Positions 36,040-46,140 are shown, counted from the first letter of the stretch. The stretch is DNA of 64,000 nt from an uncultured Aquimarina sp. (GCA_947498935.1 CANMMM010000004.1:186001-250000); one strand, 5' to 3'. The notes: generated from the sequence alone by a model not told the origin. A program made the numbers and translations.

Positions 36040-37668
36040 TTAAGAGATCATCAATGTTTTGCTGAAATCTCCGGTATTGGTTTCTATACGATAGATATAC
36101 TGCCCCGTATGTAGACGTGTCTGCGCACTTTCATTAACATTAATGGTGTGCTGTCCTTCTGTGAGTATTTCATTACGCAGTGTGGCTACTTTTTGTCCAA
36201 TGATATTAAATAAGCAGATATTGGCATGGGTAGTAGTTGGGGTCCTAATGTTTATATACGTCTTATTATCACTATAGGTAACATTATGAGAAATGCTACT
36301 ACCGTCATTGGGGAGGGTCGGATTTGTAGTGGTTCCGCTACAATTAAATCCTAGATCTAGTGATTCAAAGGATTCACCCAGTAGGGCGTTATTTACGGTA
36401 GGGGGATCAATGCATAACCATTCTTTCATGATAGTGGCATAGATTTGTCTAAAGTCATTGGTGCTCTCTGCATTAAAACCTACACTAGGGTTAGCAGGTA
36501 GTTTAGGGTGTTCTCCGATGAATCCATTGCCATTAAGTCCTGTGCCAAAAAACAGCATAGGTGCTGTGGTACCGTGGTCTGTACCTAATGATCCGTTTTC
36601 TACGAGTCGCCTTCCGAATTCGGAAATAGTCATGGTGAGTACCTTATCATCCCATCCTGCGGCTTGTAAATCGGCATAAAAACTGCTGATGCCTTCGGAT
36701 AGGGAATTGAGTAGTCTTTGGTGTCTCTGGATTTGATTATTGTGGGTGTCGAATCCTCCTAAGGTAACCATGTATACTTTGGTACCTAAATTACCTTTGA
36801 TCAATCGCGCGACAATACGCAGTTGTCGGGCAAAGTTATCATCTTCTAGATAGCCTCCAAAATCGGTAGATCGGTTAAAGGCGTCTGCGATGGTTTCTGC
36901 ATAGTTATAGGTGACATTGGTAGATTCTCTGAGAAAACGTAGTTTGTCTCCGTAGGTACATGCGGGTAAATTGTCTAAGTTATAGAAGGTTTGGTTTTCG
37001 ATGATACTTTCTAGACGACGTGGGTCGGATATGGCAAACGAAAAATCATTGTCTCCTCCTTTAAAAATCAAGTTACCAAGGCTTCCGATCTGTAGTGAAG
37101 GGGGGCTCGCTGGTGGATTGAATACGTAATCTGGATATAGCTGTTGGAAATAGCGTCCCATCCATCCTGTTCGATCTCTTTCGGTAAGATTGGTATTGGC
37201 CCATATATCGGTACCACTAAAGTGGGATAGGGTTTGGTCTTCATACCCTACACCGTGGGCTACTTTCATCTGTCCATCGCCCCATAGATTTTCTAATTTA
37301 TTCATGGGTTTGGGCATGGCGAATTCATTTTCTTTGAGATTGATGAATTCACTAGGAGGTATTTTAATGAGTGGGCGTGCATTGGCATAAATATCATAGT
37401 CATATACGGGGATGATGGTGTTGTATCCATCATTTCCGCCTCCTAGTCTGCATATGATAAGTATATTGTCGCTTTCTGCTTGGTTTAATGCCATGGATAG
37501 TGCAGAGGGTTTGGATACGGTAAGATGCGTATTGGCTAGCATCATGGAACCACCTCCTACGAGTCCCAGTGCTTGTAGAAATGATCTACGATTCCATTGT
37601 TTGTGTTCATCTGGATTACAGATGCCTTCTTTAGTATGTGCGTGGTGTTTTTTATGGCTGCTGTGCAT
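36040..37668 (-). CDS. DUF1501 family protein with Tat-type signal and T9SS C-terminal sorting domain
   Basis: 542 aa. The N-terminus has a twin-arginine motif NRRSFLQALG (Arg27-Arg28) and hydrophobic stretch, as is usual in DUF1501. The body (about 60-440) has the sulfatase/alkaline-phosphatase-like family features (GGNDGYNTIIP, GVGYEDQTLSHFSGTDIW, TISEFGRR, DHGTTAPM). Residues about 465-542 are a type A T9SS sorting domain (ICLFNIIGQKVATLRN, GQYIYRIETNTGDFSKTLMIS). Enzymatic role unproven. The partner DUF1800 gene ends 7 nt upstream, so they form a two-gene operon, a pairing widespread in bacteria. Confidence 0.9.
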   Translation of the reverse strand: MHSSHKKHHAHTKEGICNPDEHKQWNRRSFLQALGLVGGGSMMLANTHLTVSKPSALSMALNQAESDNILIICRLGGGNDGYNTIIPVYDYDIYANARPLIKIPPSEFINLKENEFAMPKPMNKLENLWGDGQMKVAHGVGYEDQTLSHFSGTDIWANTNLTERDRTGWMGRYFQQLYPDYVFNPPASPPSLQIGSLGNLIFKGGDNDFSFAISDPRRLESIIENQTFYNLDNLPACTYGDKLRFLRESTNVTYNYAETIADAFNRSTDFGGYLEDDNFARQLRIVARLIKGNLGTKVYMVTLGGFDTHNNQIQRHQRLLNSLSEGISSFYADLQAAGWDDKVLTMTISEFGRRLVENGSLGTDHGTTAPMLFFGTGLNGNGFIGEHPKLPANPSVGFNAESTNDFRQIYATIMKEWLCIDPPTVNNALLGESFESLDLGFNCSGTTTNPTLPNDGSSISHNVTYSDNKTYINIRTPTTTHANICLFNIIGQKVATLRNEILTEGQHTINVNESAQTRLHTGQYIYRIETNTGDFSKTLMIS

Positions 37669-37675
37669 GGGGCGA

Positions 37676-39280
37676 TTATTTTAGATGAAATTCGGGTATT
37701 TCGGCGATATGTGAGAGTAATGCGAGGAATTGATTGGGAGCTCCTCCTAAATCTAATGTCCAGATATTGGGCGCTATAGCGTCTGGTTCGTAATAATTAC
37801 TAGGGTAGATGTCGCCTTTGAATATTTCTACGGCTTCGTTGAATAGGGTAGGGTCTTGTAATCCTCTAGGTAAGAAGTAGTCTAGAATGGCTTTGACCAC
37901 TACAGTTACTTCGTCTGCTTGCATCGTAGTGTCAATTTCTCCATCGGCGGCTGTACCTATAGGGAGTCCAAGTATAAAATCTCTAAACTGCTCGGTATCT
38001 TCCATCCAAGCACGGCCTAGGAGTACTCGTATGCTTTCCCAACGTCCGATGAGTACATCGGGGCTGATCCATTCTTCATCTCCTTGCCATCCTTCTACAT
38101 CGATAGGGCTTAACAGATTTTGTCCTAATACGCGGACGGTATTGATCGTAAAATCGTTTATGTCAAAGTCTGTAGGAATCGAAAAGTTCATTTCCTTATA
38201 AAAATTAACGATGACATCTACGGGGCTTTTGATAATGGCTCCAATGGCTTCTGGATCAAAAAAATGCTCGCTTTTGAATAATTGACGCAATACGGGAGCG
38301 ATCTCGAAATTGCCATCTATAAATGTTTGTGCCATCTGATTAATGATTGCATCATTGCAGGTAGGGCTTACAAAATAGGTATAGAGCTTGGTGCATATAA
38401 AATTAGCAATTCGGTTTTGACGCTGTGTAAATAGAATATCGATGACATCATCATAATCCCAATTGCCATTTTGTCCAAAGATATTTTTAGAGTCGGTACT
38501 GAATTTACTAGCGTCAAAAGTGATAGGTCCCCAAGGGATATCGTTTTTTTCTACCCACCCTGTGATGGCTTTTGCCGTTTCTAGAATGTCATTTTCGGTA
38601 TATCCATTGTCTACGCCTAGTGTGAATAACTCATACAGCTCTCGCGCATAGTTTTCATTAGGCCTGTCTTTGGTATTTTGGTCTCCGTTTAGGTATACTA
38701 GCATGGGAGCTGCAATGCCTATGTCATAGGTAAATTGTTTAAAATTACCGAGGGTGTGGAATTGTAATAGGTTGTAATATTGATATTGGTATGCGGGGCT
38801 AGCATATACTTCGTCTTCTGTTACAAAATGATTGCTCCAGAACAGGGTCAATCGGTCTCTAAGCCCATGTTGCCAAAAATCAGAAAGCATTTGTTTTTTT
38901 CCTTCATTGCGGTAGAAAACTAAATTATTATCTTCGTTTGCCATTTCGGCAGCATCGAATTGATCCTTGTCCCAAAATCCCCATAAGGGTTCTGGAGACG
39001 GGACTAAAGCGATGGCTTGGTCTATTAGCGTATCAATAAGCGTTTCTGGGTCGCTATTTAAAGCCGCTTTTACTTGGTTTTTTGTAGCACCGAAGGCAAC
39101 TCTGCGGTATAAATGATGTATTTTGCTTACATTCCAAGGGTTTTGTGCAGAGGGAATATAAACATCCAACGATGCTGTGTTACACGAGGTATCAGAGATC
39201 ATAAGCGTTGAGGTTTGTTTTAGTTGTATGTTGTGGGACGACTTGTGTGTACGTAATATACTATATTTTAACGAAAACAA
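37676..39280 (-). CDS. DUF1800 family protein
   Basis: 534 aa from the first start; ATG at 39202 (residue 27, MISDTSCNTASL) is an equally good or better start, since the first 26 residues look like no signal or domain. Diagnostic segments: HHLYRRVAFGATKNQV (start of the domain), RDRLTLFWSNHF, YNLLQFHTLGNFKQFTYDIGIAAPMLVYLNG, NENYARELYELFTLGVDNGYTENDI, and RIANFICTKLYTYFV. DUF1800 proteins are partners of DUF1501 proteins; function unknown, probably exported. Divergent from the LD-carboxypeptidase gene. Confidence 0.9.
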   Translation of the reverse strand: MFSLKYSILRTHKSSHNIQLKQTSTLMISDTSCNTASLDVYIPSAQNPWNVSKIHHLYRRVAFGATKNQVKAALNSDPETLIDTLIDQAIALVPSPEPLWGFWDKDQFDAAEMANEDNNLVFYRNEGKKQMLSDFWQHGLRDRLTLFWSNHFVTEDEVYASPAYQYQYYNLLQFHTLGNFKQFTYDIGIAAPMLVYLNGDQNTKDRPNENYARELYELFTLGVDNGYTENDILETAKAITGWVEKNDIPWGPITFDASKFSTDSKNIFGQNGNWDYDDVIDILFTQRQNRIANFICTKLYTYFVSPTCNDAIINQMAQTFIDGNFEIAPVLRQLFKSEHFFDPEAIGAIIKSPVDVIVNFYKEMNFSIPTDFDINDFTINTVRVLGQNLLSPIDVEGWQGDEEWISPDVLIGRWESIRVLLGRAWMEDTEQFRDFILGLPIGTAADGEIDTTMQADEVTVVVKAILDYFLPRGLQDPTLFNEAVEIFKGDIYPSNYYEPDAIAPNIWTLDLGGAPNQFLALLSHIAEIPEFHLK

Positions 39281-39314
39281 TTGTTAAATAGTGCGTCAAG
39301 CACCAGAAAAAGGC

Positions 39315-40214
39315 ATGATTATACCTGAATTTCTTACAAAAAAAGATACAATTGCTATTGTAGCAACAGCTAGAAAAATAACCAATGAAGAGATAGAAGC
39401 TGCGGTACAGTTTCTCCAACAATGGAGATACGTAGTAAAAATTGGTGCTACAGTGGGTAAAGAAGCGGCACAGCTAGCAGGAACAGATAGCGAGAGGGCT
39501 GCTGATTTTCAAGCGGCATTGGATGATCCTACAATACAAGCAATTTGGTGTGCTAGGGGTGGATATGGTACTGTGAGAATGATCGATGCGATTGATTTTT
39601 CTAGATTTAAACAGCAGCCTAAATGGATTATTGGATATTCTGATATTACTGTGCTGCACTCGCATATACATCAGATGGGTATTGCTACGATGCATGCACC
39701 GATGCCGATTGATATTTTTCAGATTACACCAGCTGCGATTACATCGTTTCAAAATACTTTAGTGGGAGCGTATATGCCTATTGCTATTGCACCACATCCA
39801 TGTAATAAAACAGGAACGGCTTCGGGCGTATTGGTCGGTGGAAATTTATCGATTTTATATTCGTTGTGCGGATCTGATTCTGCACTGGATACGCGTGGTA
39901 AGATTTTGTTTATCGAAGATATTGACGAGTATTTGTATCATATAGATAGGATGTTGCAAAACTTGAAACGAAATGGTTATTTCGAAGGTTTACAAGGGCT
40001 AATTGTAGGTGGAATGACTAAAATGCATGATAATACGACTCCTTTTGGAGGAAGTGTAGAAGAGATTATACTAGCAGCAGTAGCGGAGTATGATTTTCCT
40101 GTGGCTTTTAATTTTCCTGCGGGACATGTAGTGGATAATCATACGGTAGTGCTGGGGAAGGCTGTTCATCTATCGGTAGCAGCAGATCAGGTGGTTTTTA
40201 AATATGATGTATAA
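39315..40214 (+). CDS. LD-carboxypeptidase (peptidase family S66)
   Basis: 299 aa from ATG 39315 (MIIPEFLTKKDTIAIVATARK, the usual family start); a GTG at 39291 would add eight residues. S66 enzymes are Ser-Glu-His peptidases that trim the L,D bond of tetrapeptide stems during murein recycling. The nucleophile motif is WIIGYSDITVLHSHIH and ARGGYGTVRMID precedes it; the C-terminal part carries the Glu and His of the triad (LFIEDIDEYLYHIDRML; FNFPAGHVVDNHTV). Cytoplasmic. Its stop overlaps the start of yraN by one base. Confidence 0.93.
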   Translation: MIIPEFLTKKDTIAIVATARKITNEEIEAAVQFLQQWRYVVKIGATVGKEAAQLAGTDSERAADFQAALDDPTIQAIWCARGGYGTVRMIDAIDFSRFKQQPKWIIGYSDITVLHSHIHQMGIATMHAPMPIDIFQITPAAITSFQNTLVGAYMPIAIAPHPCNKTGTASGVLVGGNLSILYSLCGSDSALDTRGKILFIEDIDEYLYHIDRMLQNLKRNGYFEGLQGLIVGGMTKMHDNTTPFGGSVEEIILAAVAEYDFPVAFNFPAGHVVDNHTVVLGKAVHLSVAADQVVFKYDV

Positions 40215-40573
40215 TGGCGCTACATAATGAACTAGGACAAGAGGGAGAACGACTGGCTACGAATTTTTTGCTCAAAAAAGGGTATGAGATTCTGGAAACG
40301 AATTACCGACACCGAAAGGCAGAGGTAGATATTATCGCTCGTACGGGTGATACCGTGGTGCTAGTAGAGGTCAAGACGCGTAGTACTCCTGATTTTGGAA
40401 ATCCTCAGGATTTTGTAAAACCCAAACAAATTCAGCTATTGGTCAAGGCATTGCATCATTATATTGTATCTCGTAATTTAGAGGTGGAGGTGCGTTTTGA
40501 TATCATAGCGATTATTAAAAATAAACAAGGCACACGATTGGAACATCTAGAAGATGCTTTTTATCATTTTTGA
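40214..40573 (+). CDS. yraN: YraN family (UPF0102) endonuclease-fold protein
   Basis: 119 aa. Conserved GQEGERLATNFLLKKGYEILETNYRHRKAEVDIIARTGDTVVLVEVKTR, i.e. the restriction-endonuclease-like core with Glu, Asp and ExK residues (EVDIIA, VEVKTR). The biochemical role is not settled; family members are found next to many genes. Translation is coupled to the LD-carboxypeptidase gene (TAATG overlap). Confidence 0.94.
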   Translation: MALHNELGQEGERLATNFLLKKGYEILETNYRHRKAEVDIIARTGDTVVLVEVKTRSTPDFGNPQDFVKPKQIQLLVKALHHYIVSRNLEVEVRFDIIAIIKNKQGTRLEHLEDAFYHF

Positions 40574-40926
40574 GTATGTGTATTGTTTATTAATGAGAGA
40601 TCATTATTTCTACTTTGTTTTTTCTGATTCTCTACGTGCTAACTTGTATATCTACAGTGTTTTCCATTTTTAGAGTTGCTCTTTGTACATTATAACAGTA
40701 GGCTTATGCATAAATAAGAGGTGTTTGTACAATTCGTGGAGGTGCATTTTTGATTTTGTATACCTTGCCAGTGGCATTAGTGTAAACAGTAGCTAGTTAT
40801 ATGTATTAATGTGTTGCAACACGTAGAACTTCTGTTCAATTCTGTATATAGTTAATGCCAATTAATATTAAAAAGCTCTTGATAACTATAGAGTATATTA
40901 TTTGATAATTTTTAAAACTAAAAAAA
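40574..40926. other. Intergenic region, no gene seen
   Basis: About 350 bp, AT-rich, between yraN and a lipoprotein gene on the same strand. No terminator hairpin, repeat copy or full promoter could be identified. Confidence 0.35.
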
Positions 40927-41340
40927 ATGAGAAATGTAATGTTTATTACCTGTATGATTGCAGGTATTATGACGTACACATCCTGTACCAAAGAGTCAGT
41001 TAATGAACAATTGGAACTATCCAGTGTAGAAGAAATATCTGCGGATGTGTCTAAATCCAATGATTTAGTAATTATAACGCCAAATGGCGGACAAGCAACT
41101 GAGGTTGCAGTAGGTAGTGATATCACATTTGATTTGCCTGCCGTAATACATGGTCAAAGTTATCAGATAGAGAACATGACTGAAAAGCCTATTAAAGTTG
41201 TTTATAATACTCCAGGCGTATTTTTTATTGATCGAAAAGTTATAAGGGTAAAACCTTATCATGTTGAATTCACTGGACCCCTTGGAGGGGGTCTTAATGC
41301 TAGCTCGGCGGTTACTTTTCAAATAAGGAGAAGGAGGTAA
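40927..41340 (+). CDS. Small predicted lipoprotein, unknown function
   Basis: 137 aa. Lipobox TYTSC with Cys20, followed by TKESVNEQLELSSVEE, an acidic linker that in Bacteroidetes often accompanies surface export. The mature part (about 45-137) looks like one beta-sandwich (VIITPNGGQATEVAVGSDITFDLP; SYQIENMTEKPIKVVYNTPGVFFIDRKVIRVKPYHVEF) and ends in RIRRRR-like basic residues. No family recognised. A strong terminator follows. Same lipoprotein design as three other genes in the window. Confidence 0.62.
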   Translation: MRNVMFITCMIAGIMTYTSCTKESVNEQLELSSVEEISADVSKSNDLVIITPNGGQATEVAVGSDITFDLPAVIHGQSYQIENMTEKPIKVVYNTPGVFFIDRKVIRVKPYHVEFTGPLGGGLNASSAVTFQIRRRR

Positions 41341-41451
41341 CTTAATATTTATGTGTCGTTGGAGTGAACTTTGAAGTGTGCAAGATGTTCAGTTTTTTTA
41401 ACTTGAACTACAGATTGGTTAACGTTTTGGTTTCATTCTGATTCGTAGTTT

Positions 41452-41487
41452 AAAGGCTTATACTATGACCAGTATAAGCCTTTTTTT
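41452..41487 (+). terminator. Rho-independent terminator
   Basis: AAAGGCTTATACT pairs with AGTATAAGCCTTT around ATGACC, then seven T's. It closes the lipoprotein transcript. Confidence 0.88.
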
Positions 41488-41613
41488 AGTCTAGGGAAAA
41501 AGAAAGCAATGTTGGGGTGAAATTTAGATTCAACTGGTCACAAAATTTTATGATGTTCGCTGCAATCGAATTAATAGAGCTTGTGATTAGTGTAAAAGTT
41601 GTATTTTAGTTTT

Positions 41614-42507
41614 ATGATCTACAAACAATTAGGGAATTCAGATATACAGCTTAGTGAGATCGCGATGGGGTGTATGTCGTTAACTACTAATGATACTGCG
41701 TCTCAACGACTTTTGCAAACAGCTTTTGAGAAGGGTATTACCTATTTTGATACTGCTGATTTGTATGAAAAAGGGGAGAATGAAAAACTGGTGGGTACAG
41801 CAGTAAAGGCATTCCGAAAAGACATAGCAATTGCGACAAAGGTGGGCAATCAATGGCGACCAGATGGAAGTGGATGGGATTGGAATCCAAGGAAACAGTA
41901 TATTCTCGATGCAGTAGAGGCTAGTTTGCGTAGGTTGCAAACAGATTACATCGATTTATATCAATTGCATGGAGGTACTATCGAAGATTCTATGGATGAA
42001 ACGATCGAAGCATTCGAACAGCTACAGCAGGAAGGAAAGATACGGTATTATGGGATTTCATCGATTCGACCGAATGTGATCCGTGCCTATGCGGATCGAT
42101 CTTCTATGGCAAGTGTGATGCTGCAACATAGCTTATTGGATAGGAGAGCAGAAGAGTTTTGTGTTCCTTTTTTACAAGACCAACATGTTGGTATATTGGC
42201 ACGAGGGGTGGTCGCTAAAGGGCTATTAGCTGATAAGCCAAGTGCTGCTTATCTCTCGCACAATGCTGCTGAGGTCGAAGCTACACAAGAGGCATTACAA
42301 CTACTTTCTGATACTGATCGTACAAGTTGCCAAACATCGATTCGGTATACATTGGCCAGCGGGGTGACTGCTGCGGTACTGGGTATGCGTACACTATCGC
42401 AGTTAGCGGAATGTGTGGCAGCTACGGATGTAGCTCCATTAACACCTAAAGAAATGTCACTATTACAACAATGTAATCAAGCAGCAGTGTATACACAGCA
42501 TCGTTAA
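41614..42507 (+). CDS. Aldo/keto reductase
   Basis: 297 aa from ATG 41614 (MIYKQLGNSDIQLSEIAMGCMSL); a TTG five codons earlier is less likely. TIM-barrel NADPH-dependent oxidoreductase. Catalytic tetrad: Asp and Tyr in FDTADLYEKGENE, Lys in IATKVGNQ, His in LYQLHGG. GISSIRPNVIRAYAD and QHSLLDRR lie on later strands. The sequence is of the general stress/YhdN-type group; substrate unknown. Its stop abuts the stop of the convergent mfd gene with no gap. Confidence 0.92.
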   Translation: MIYKQLGNSDIQLSEIAMGCMSLTTNDTASQRLLQTAFEKGITYFDTADLYEKGENEKLVGTAVKAFRKDIAIATKVGNQWRPDGSGWDWNPRKQYILDAVEASLRRLQTDYIDLYQLHGGTIEDSMDETIEAFEQLQQEGKIRYYGISSIRPNVIRAYADRSSMASVMLQHSLLDRRAEEFCVPFLQDQHVGILARGVVAKGLLADKPSAAYLSHNAAEVEATQEALQLLSDTDRTSCQTSIRYTLASGVTAAVLGMRTLSQLAECVAATDVAPLTPKEMSLLQQCNQAAVYTQHR

Positions 42508-45500
42508 TTAATTACTTTTGGCTTGTGCTTGTAATGGTTTCAAGGCTTGTAAGGCTTTGTCTATACTATCGATACGCTCAAAAGTAAGTAGTAATCGCAA
42601 TCCATTGCGGGTGTTTTTTTCTTTTACCTTGCATAATTTTGGGTGCTGTTGTACAAACTGCAATACGCTGGTAAAGGAAGCACTCTGATAAAAATCGGAT
42701 TGCTGATCACTGATGAAATAACCGATGAGTCGGTTTTGTTTCATAATTATTTTTTCGAGTCCAATGGCTGTAGCGATCCATTTAATACGTACAGAATTGA
42801 GTAAATCAGTGGCTTGTTCTGGTAATGGACCAAAACGATCTACGAGCCTCGTTTCATAGGCGAGCAGCGCTTCTTCTTCTTTGATTTCATTGAGTTCTGT
42901 GTATAGATTTAAGCGCTCTGTGATATTATTGATGTATTGATCAGGGAATAATAATTCGAAATCTGTGTCTATCTGTGTATCCTTAAGATATGCTTTTTTC
43001 TCGGTGTCGGTAGGGTATAATTCTTTGAACTCATTTTCTTTGAGTTCTTCGATAGCTTCATTTAGGATTTTCTGGTAGGTATCGAATCCTATTTCATTCA
43101 TAAATCCGCTTTGTTCTCCTCCGAGTAGATCGCCTGCACCTCGAATTTCTAAGTCTTTCATGGAGATGTTGAATCCGCTCCCTAATTCAGAAAATTGTTC
43201 GAGTGCTGTGATACGCTTACGGGCATCTTCTGTCATGGCGGTATACGGAGGGGTAATAAAGTAGCAGAATGCTTTTTTATTACTTCGGCCTACACGCCCT
43301 CGCATTTGATGTAGGTCTGAGAGTCCGAAGTTATTGGCATTGTTGATAAAAATGGTATTCGCATTGGGTACGTCTAGTCCACTTTCTATAATGGTAGTGG
43401 CTACTAGGACATCAAACTCTCCATTCATAAACGATAGCATGAGGCTTTCTAGTTTTTTGCCATCCATCTGCCCATGTCCGATACCGATTTTAGCATCTGG
43501 GACTACACGCTGAATCATGCCTGCCACTTCTTTGATATTCTCGATACGATTATTGATAAAATAGATTTGCCCTCCTCGTTGTATCTCATAGCTAACAGCA
43601 TCTCTAATGGTTTCTTCGCTAAATCGAATGACATTGGTTTCTATAGGATAGCGATTGGGAGGTGGCGTGGTGATGGTAGATAAATCTCTGGCAGCCATAA
43701 GACTAAATTGTAATGTCCTAGGGATCGGAGTGGCTGTGAGGGTGAGGGTATCTACATTTTCTTTAATGGTCTTTAATTTGTCTTTTACAGAGACGCCGAA
43801 TTTTTGCTCTTCGTCTATAATCAATAGCCCAAGGTCTTTAAATTGTACGCTTTTGTTGACGAGCTGATGCGTACCGATAATGATGTCTACTTTTCCGTTG
43901 GCTAGTGCTTCTAAGGTTTCCTTTTTCTGCTTGGCAGTGCGAAAACGATTTACATAATCTACGGTTACAGGAAAGTCTTTGAGGCGTTCTTTAAAGGTTT
44001 TGGAGTGCTGAAAAGCGAGTATGGTGGTAGGAACTAACACGGCTACTTGTTTTCCATTGTCTACTGCTTTAAAGGCAGCTCTAATGGCGACTTCTGTTTT
44101 TCCAAAACCTACATCTCCACAGATCAATCGATCCATTGGGCGCTCGCTTTCCATGTCTTTTTTTACGGCAGTGGTAGCGGTGCTTTGGTCTGGTGTGTCT
44201 TCGTATATAAAAGAGGCTTCTAATTCATGCTGTAAATAACTGTCGGGCTCGTACTGAAAGCCTTTTTGTAACCTGCGCTTGGCATACAGTTGTATGAGAT
44301 TGAAGGCGATGTGTTTTACCCGTGCTTTGGTCTTTTGTTTTAGGGTTTTCCATGCTTTGGAACCTAATTTATAGACCTGCGGGGCTTTGCCATCTTTGCC
44401 ATTGAATTTAGAGATTTTATGTAGCGAATGTATGCTTAGGTACAGTACATCGCGATCTCCATAGATGAGCTTGATGGCTTCTTGTTTCTTGCCATCGACA
44501 TCAATTTTTTGAAGTCCACCAAATTTTCCGATACCGTGATCGATGTGTGTTACATAGTCGCCTACTTCGAGGTTGGTAAGCTCTTTGAGCGTGATGGCTT
44601 GTTTTTTGGCATATCCATTTTTGAGGGTGAACTTGTGATAGCGCTCAAAAATTTGATGATCTGTATAGCAAACGATCTTTTGATCATGATCGATAAACCC
44701 TTGGTAAGCAGAGAATACGAGCGTTTCATATTGTTTAACATCTAGATCGGCATCATCGAAAATATCATGAAAGCGCTTGGCTTGCTGTTCGCTGACACAG
44801 AATATGTAGTTTTTATAGCCTTTTTCATGGTTTTCATTCAGGTCTTTGATCAATAGGTCAAATTGCTTATTAAAACTAGGTTGTGGCTTGGTATTGTATC
44901 GAATTGTATAGTCCGCTTTGGTATACGGGGTGTTGCTGTTTTCTAGTAGGGCATAGGATAGCAATTGTTTTTTGATCAGCTCGGAAGTGGTAAAAAGTTC
45001 TTCTGGGGTGCTGTGTTTGATATCTTCGGAGAGTGTGCTGAATACTTCTTTGGCTTTTTCGAAATTCTTGTCGATCCTATGACTGAGTGTTTGGATGTCT
45101 TGAATGAGGATGGCGGTTTCTTTGGGGATGTATTGCAGGAAGCTTTCGCGGGTATCTTGTAATGCTTTGTTTTCTACATTGGGGATGATCGCAATTTTGG
45201 GAACTTGTGCGGATGATAATTGCGTTTCTACATCAAAGGAACGAATGCTGTCTACTTCGTCTCCAAAGAACTCGATACGATACGGCTCGTCGTTACTGAA
45301 TGAGAATACATCTACAATACCCCCTCGTACAGAAAACTCTCCTGGTTCGGTTACAAAATCTACTCGCTGAAATTGGTATTCGAATAATACTTCATTGATA
45401 AAATCTAGAGATAGCGTATCATTAACGGCTACGTTGAGCGTGTTTTTTTCTAATTCTTTTCGGGTGACAACTTTTTCGAATAAGGCATCTGGATAGGTGA

Positions 45501-45864
45501 CAATGAGTGCTGGTTTTTTTCTAGAATTGATACGATTAAGTACTTCTGCACGTAAGAGTACATTGGCATTGTCTGTTTCTTCTATTTGGTAGGGTCTTCG
45601 GTAGCTACCTGGGTAGAATAATACGTGTTCGTCACCTAACAATTGTTCGAGATCATTGAGGTAATAGGCTGCTTCCTCTTTGTCGTTAAAGATACAAACA
45701 AAGGGTTGCTGGCTGCTCTTAAAACTAGTTTCTATAACTAGTGATAATGCCGATCCTATAAGGCCTTGTAGGTGTATCTTGTTGGTTGATGCTGTAATCG
45801 CTTTTTCTAGCTTTTGCGATTGCGATGCTTTTGCAATGGTCTGCGAGATGATTGCTTTACTCAC
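42508..45864 (-). CDS. mfd: Transcription-repair coupling factor
   Basis: 1118 aa from GTG 45864. A TTG at 45885 is possible, but the -7 box TATATTTG ends over it, so transcription should start downstream of it, which favours the GTG. Mfd removes stalled RNA polymerase and recruits UvrA. Visible: UvrB-like N-terminal region (VRGGIVDVFSFSNDEPYRIEFFGDEVDSIRSFD), the RNA-polymerase-interacting domain starting LEVGDYVTHIDHGIGKFGGL, helicase motifs DRLICGDVGFGKTEVAIRAAF (Walker A), IIDEEQKFGV (DEEQ), TLTATPIPRTL, and GRVGRSNKKAFCY, then the C-terminal TRCF domain. Full length. Confidence 0.95.
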   Translation of the reverse strand: MSKAIISQTIAKASQSQKLEKAITASTNKIHLQGLIGSALSLVIETSFKSSQQPFVCIFNDKEEAAYYLNDLEQLLGDEHVLFYPGSYRRPYQIEETDNANVLLRAEVLNRINSRKKPALIVTYPDALFEKVVTRKELEKNTLNVAVNDTLSLDFINEVLFEYQFQRVDFVTEPGEFSVRGGIVDVFSFSNDEPYRIEFFGDEVDSIRSFDVETQLSSAQVPKIAIIPNVENKALQDTRESFLQYIPKETAILIQDIQTLSHRIDKNFEKAKEVFSTLSEDIKHSTPEELFTTSELIKKQLLSYALLENSNTPYTKADYTIRYNTKPQPSFNKQFDLLIKDLNENHEKGYKNYIFCVSEQQAKRFHDIFDDADLDVKQYETLVFSAYQGFIDHDQKIVCYTDHQIFERYHKFTLKNGYAKKQAITLKELTNLEVGDYVTHIDHGIGKFGGLQKIDVDGKKQEAIKLIYGDRDVLYLSIHSLHKISKFNGKDGKAPQVYKLGSKAWKTLKQKTKARVKHIAFNLIQLYAKRRLQKGFQYEPDSYLQHELEASFIYEDTPDQSTATTAVKKDMESERPMDRLICGDVGFGKTEVAIRAAFKAVDNGKQVAVLVPTTILAFQHSKTFKERLKDFPVTVDYVNRFRTAKQKKETLEALANGKVDIIIGTHQLVNKSVQFKDLGLLIIDEEQKFGVSVKDKLKTIKENVDTLTLTATPIPRTLQFSLMAARDLSTITTPPPNRYPIETNVIRFSEETIRDAVSYEIQRGGQIYFINNRIENIKEVAGMIQRVVPDAKIGIGHGQMDGKKLESLMLSFMNGEFDVLVATTIIESGLDVPNANTIFINNANNFGLSDLHQMRGRVGRSNKKAFCYFITPPYTAMTEDARKRITALEQFSELGSGFNISMKDLEIRGAGDLLGGEQSGFMNEIGFDTYQKILNEAIEELKENEFKELYPTDTEKKAYLKDTQIDTDFELLFPDQYINNITERLNLYTELNEIKEEEALLAYETRLVDRFGPLPEQATDLLNSVRIKWIATAIGLEKIIMKQNRLIGYFISDQQSDFYQSASFTSVLQFVQQHPKLCKVKEKNTRNGLRLLLTFERIDSIDKALQALKPLQAQAKSN

Positions 45865-45882
45865 GTATCGAATATTTTGTAA

Positions 45883-45890
45883 CAAATATA
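45883..45890 (-). promoter_or_regulatory. -7 box of mfd
   Basis: CAAATATA on the plus strand, TATATTTG on the minus strand. Expected start is near 45877, about 13 nt before the GTG at 45864. No good -33 TTG. Confidence 0.45.
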
Positions 45891-46024
45891 CTACTTTTAG
45901 GTATTGTGCTAGTGGCGTATATAGCAGAATAGAAGCGTGAAGATTTTTTGTTTATGCTGGGGGTGTGATAACTGTAGTATATTGCTGTTTTGGTTAAACA
46001 ATTTATAGGCATTGGCAGCTTTTT

Positions 46025-46113
46025 GCGTTAGGGATCCCAGATGGAAATCCCACAGCCCGACGATAGGAGGAGCGAGGAATTGGAACGGATAACCCGACCC
46101 TTGGGGAACGCCC
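46025..46113 (-). repeat. Intergenic repeat family 1, copy 5 (subtype A)
   Basis: 89 bp on the minus strand from GGGCGTTCCCC to CCCTAACGC. It begins 27 bp after the stop of the CdiI-like immunity gene, in the sense direction. The AACGGATAACCC box shows small changes from other copies. Confidence 0.85.
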
Positions 46114-46140
46114 TAAATTACACAAAAAAAGTGGCTACAA

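Noticed and set aside
42508-45885. TTG start for mfd at 45885
   Set aside because: The -7 box sits across it, so the transcript should start downstream; GTG 45864 was used.
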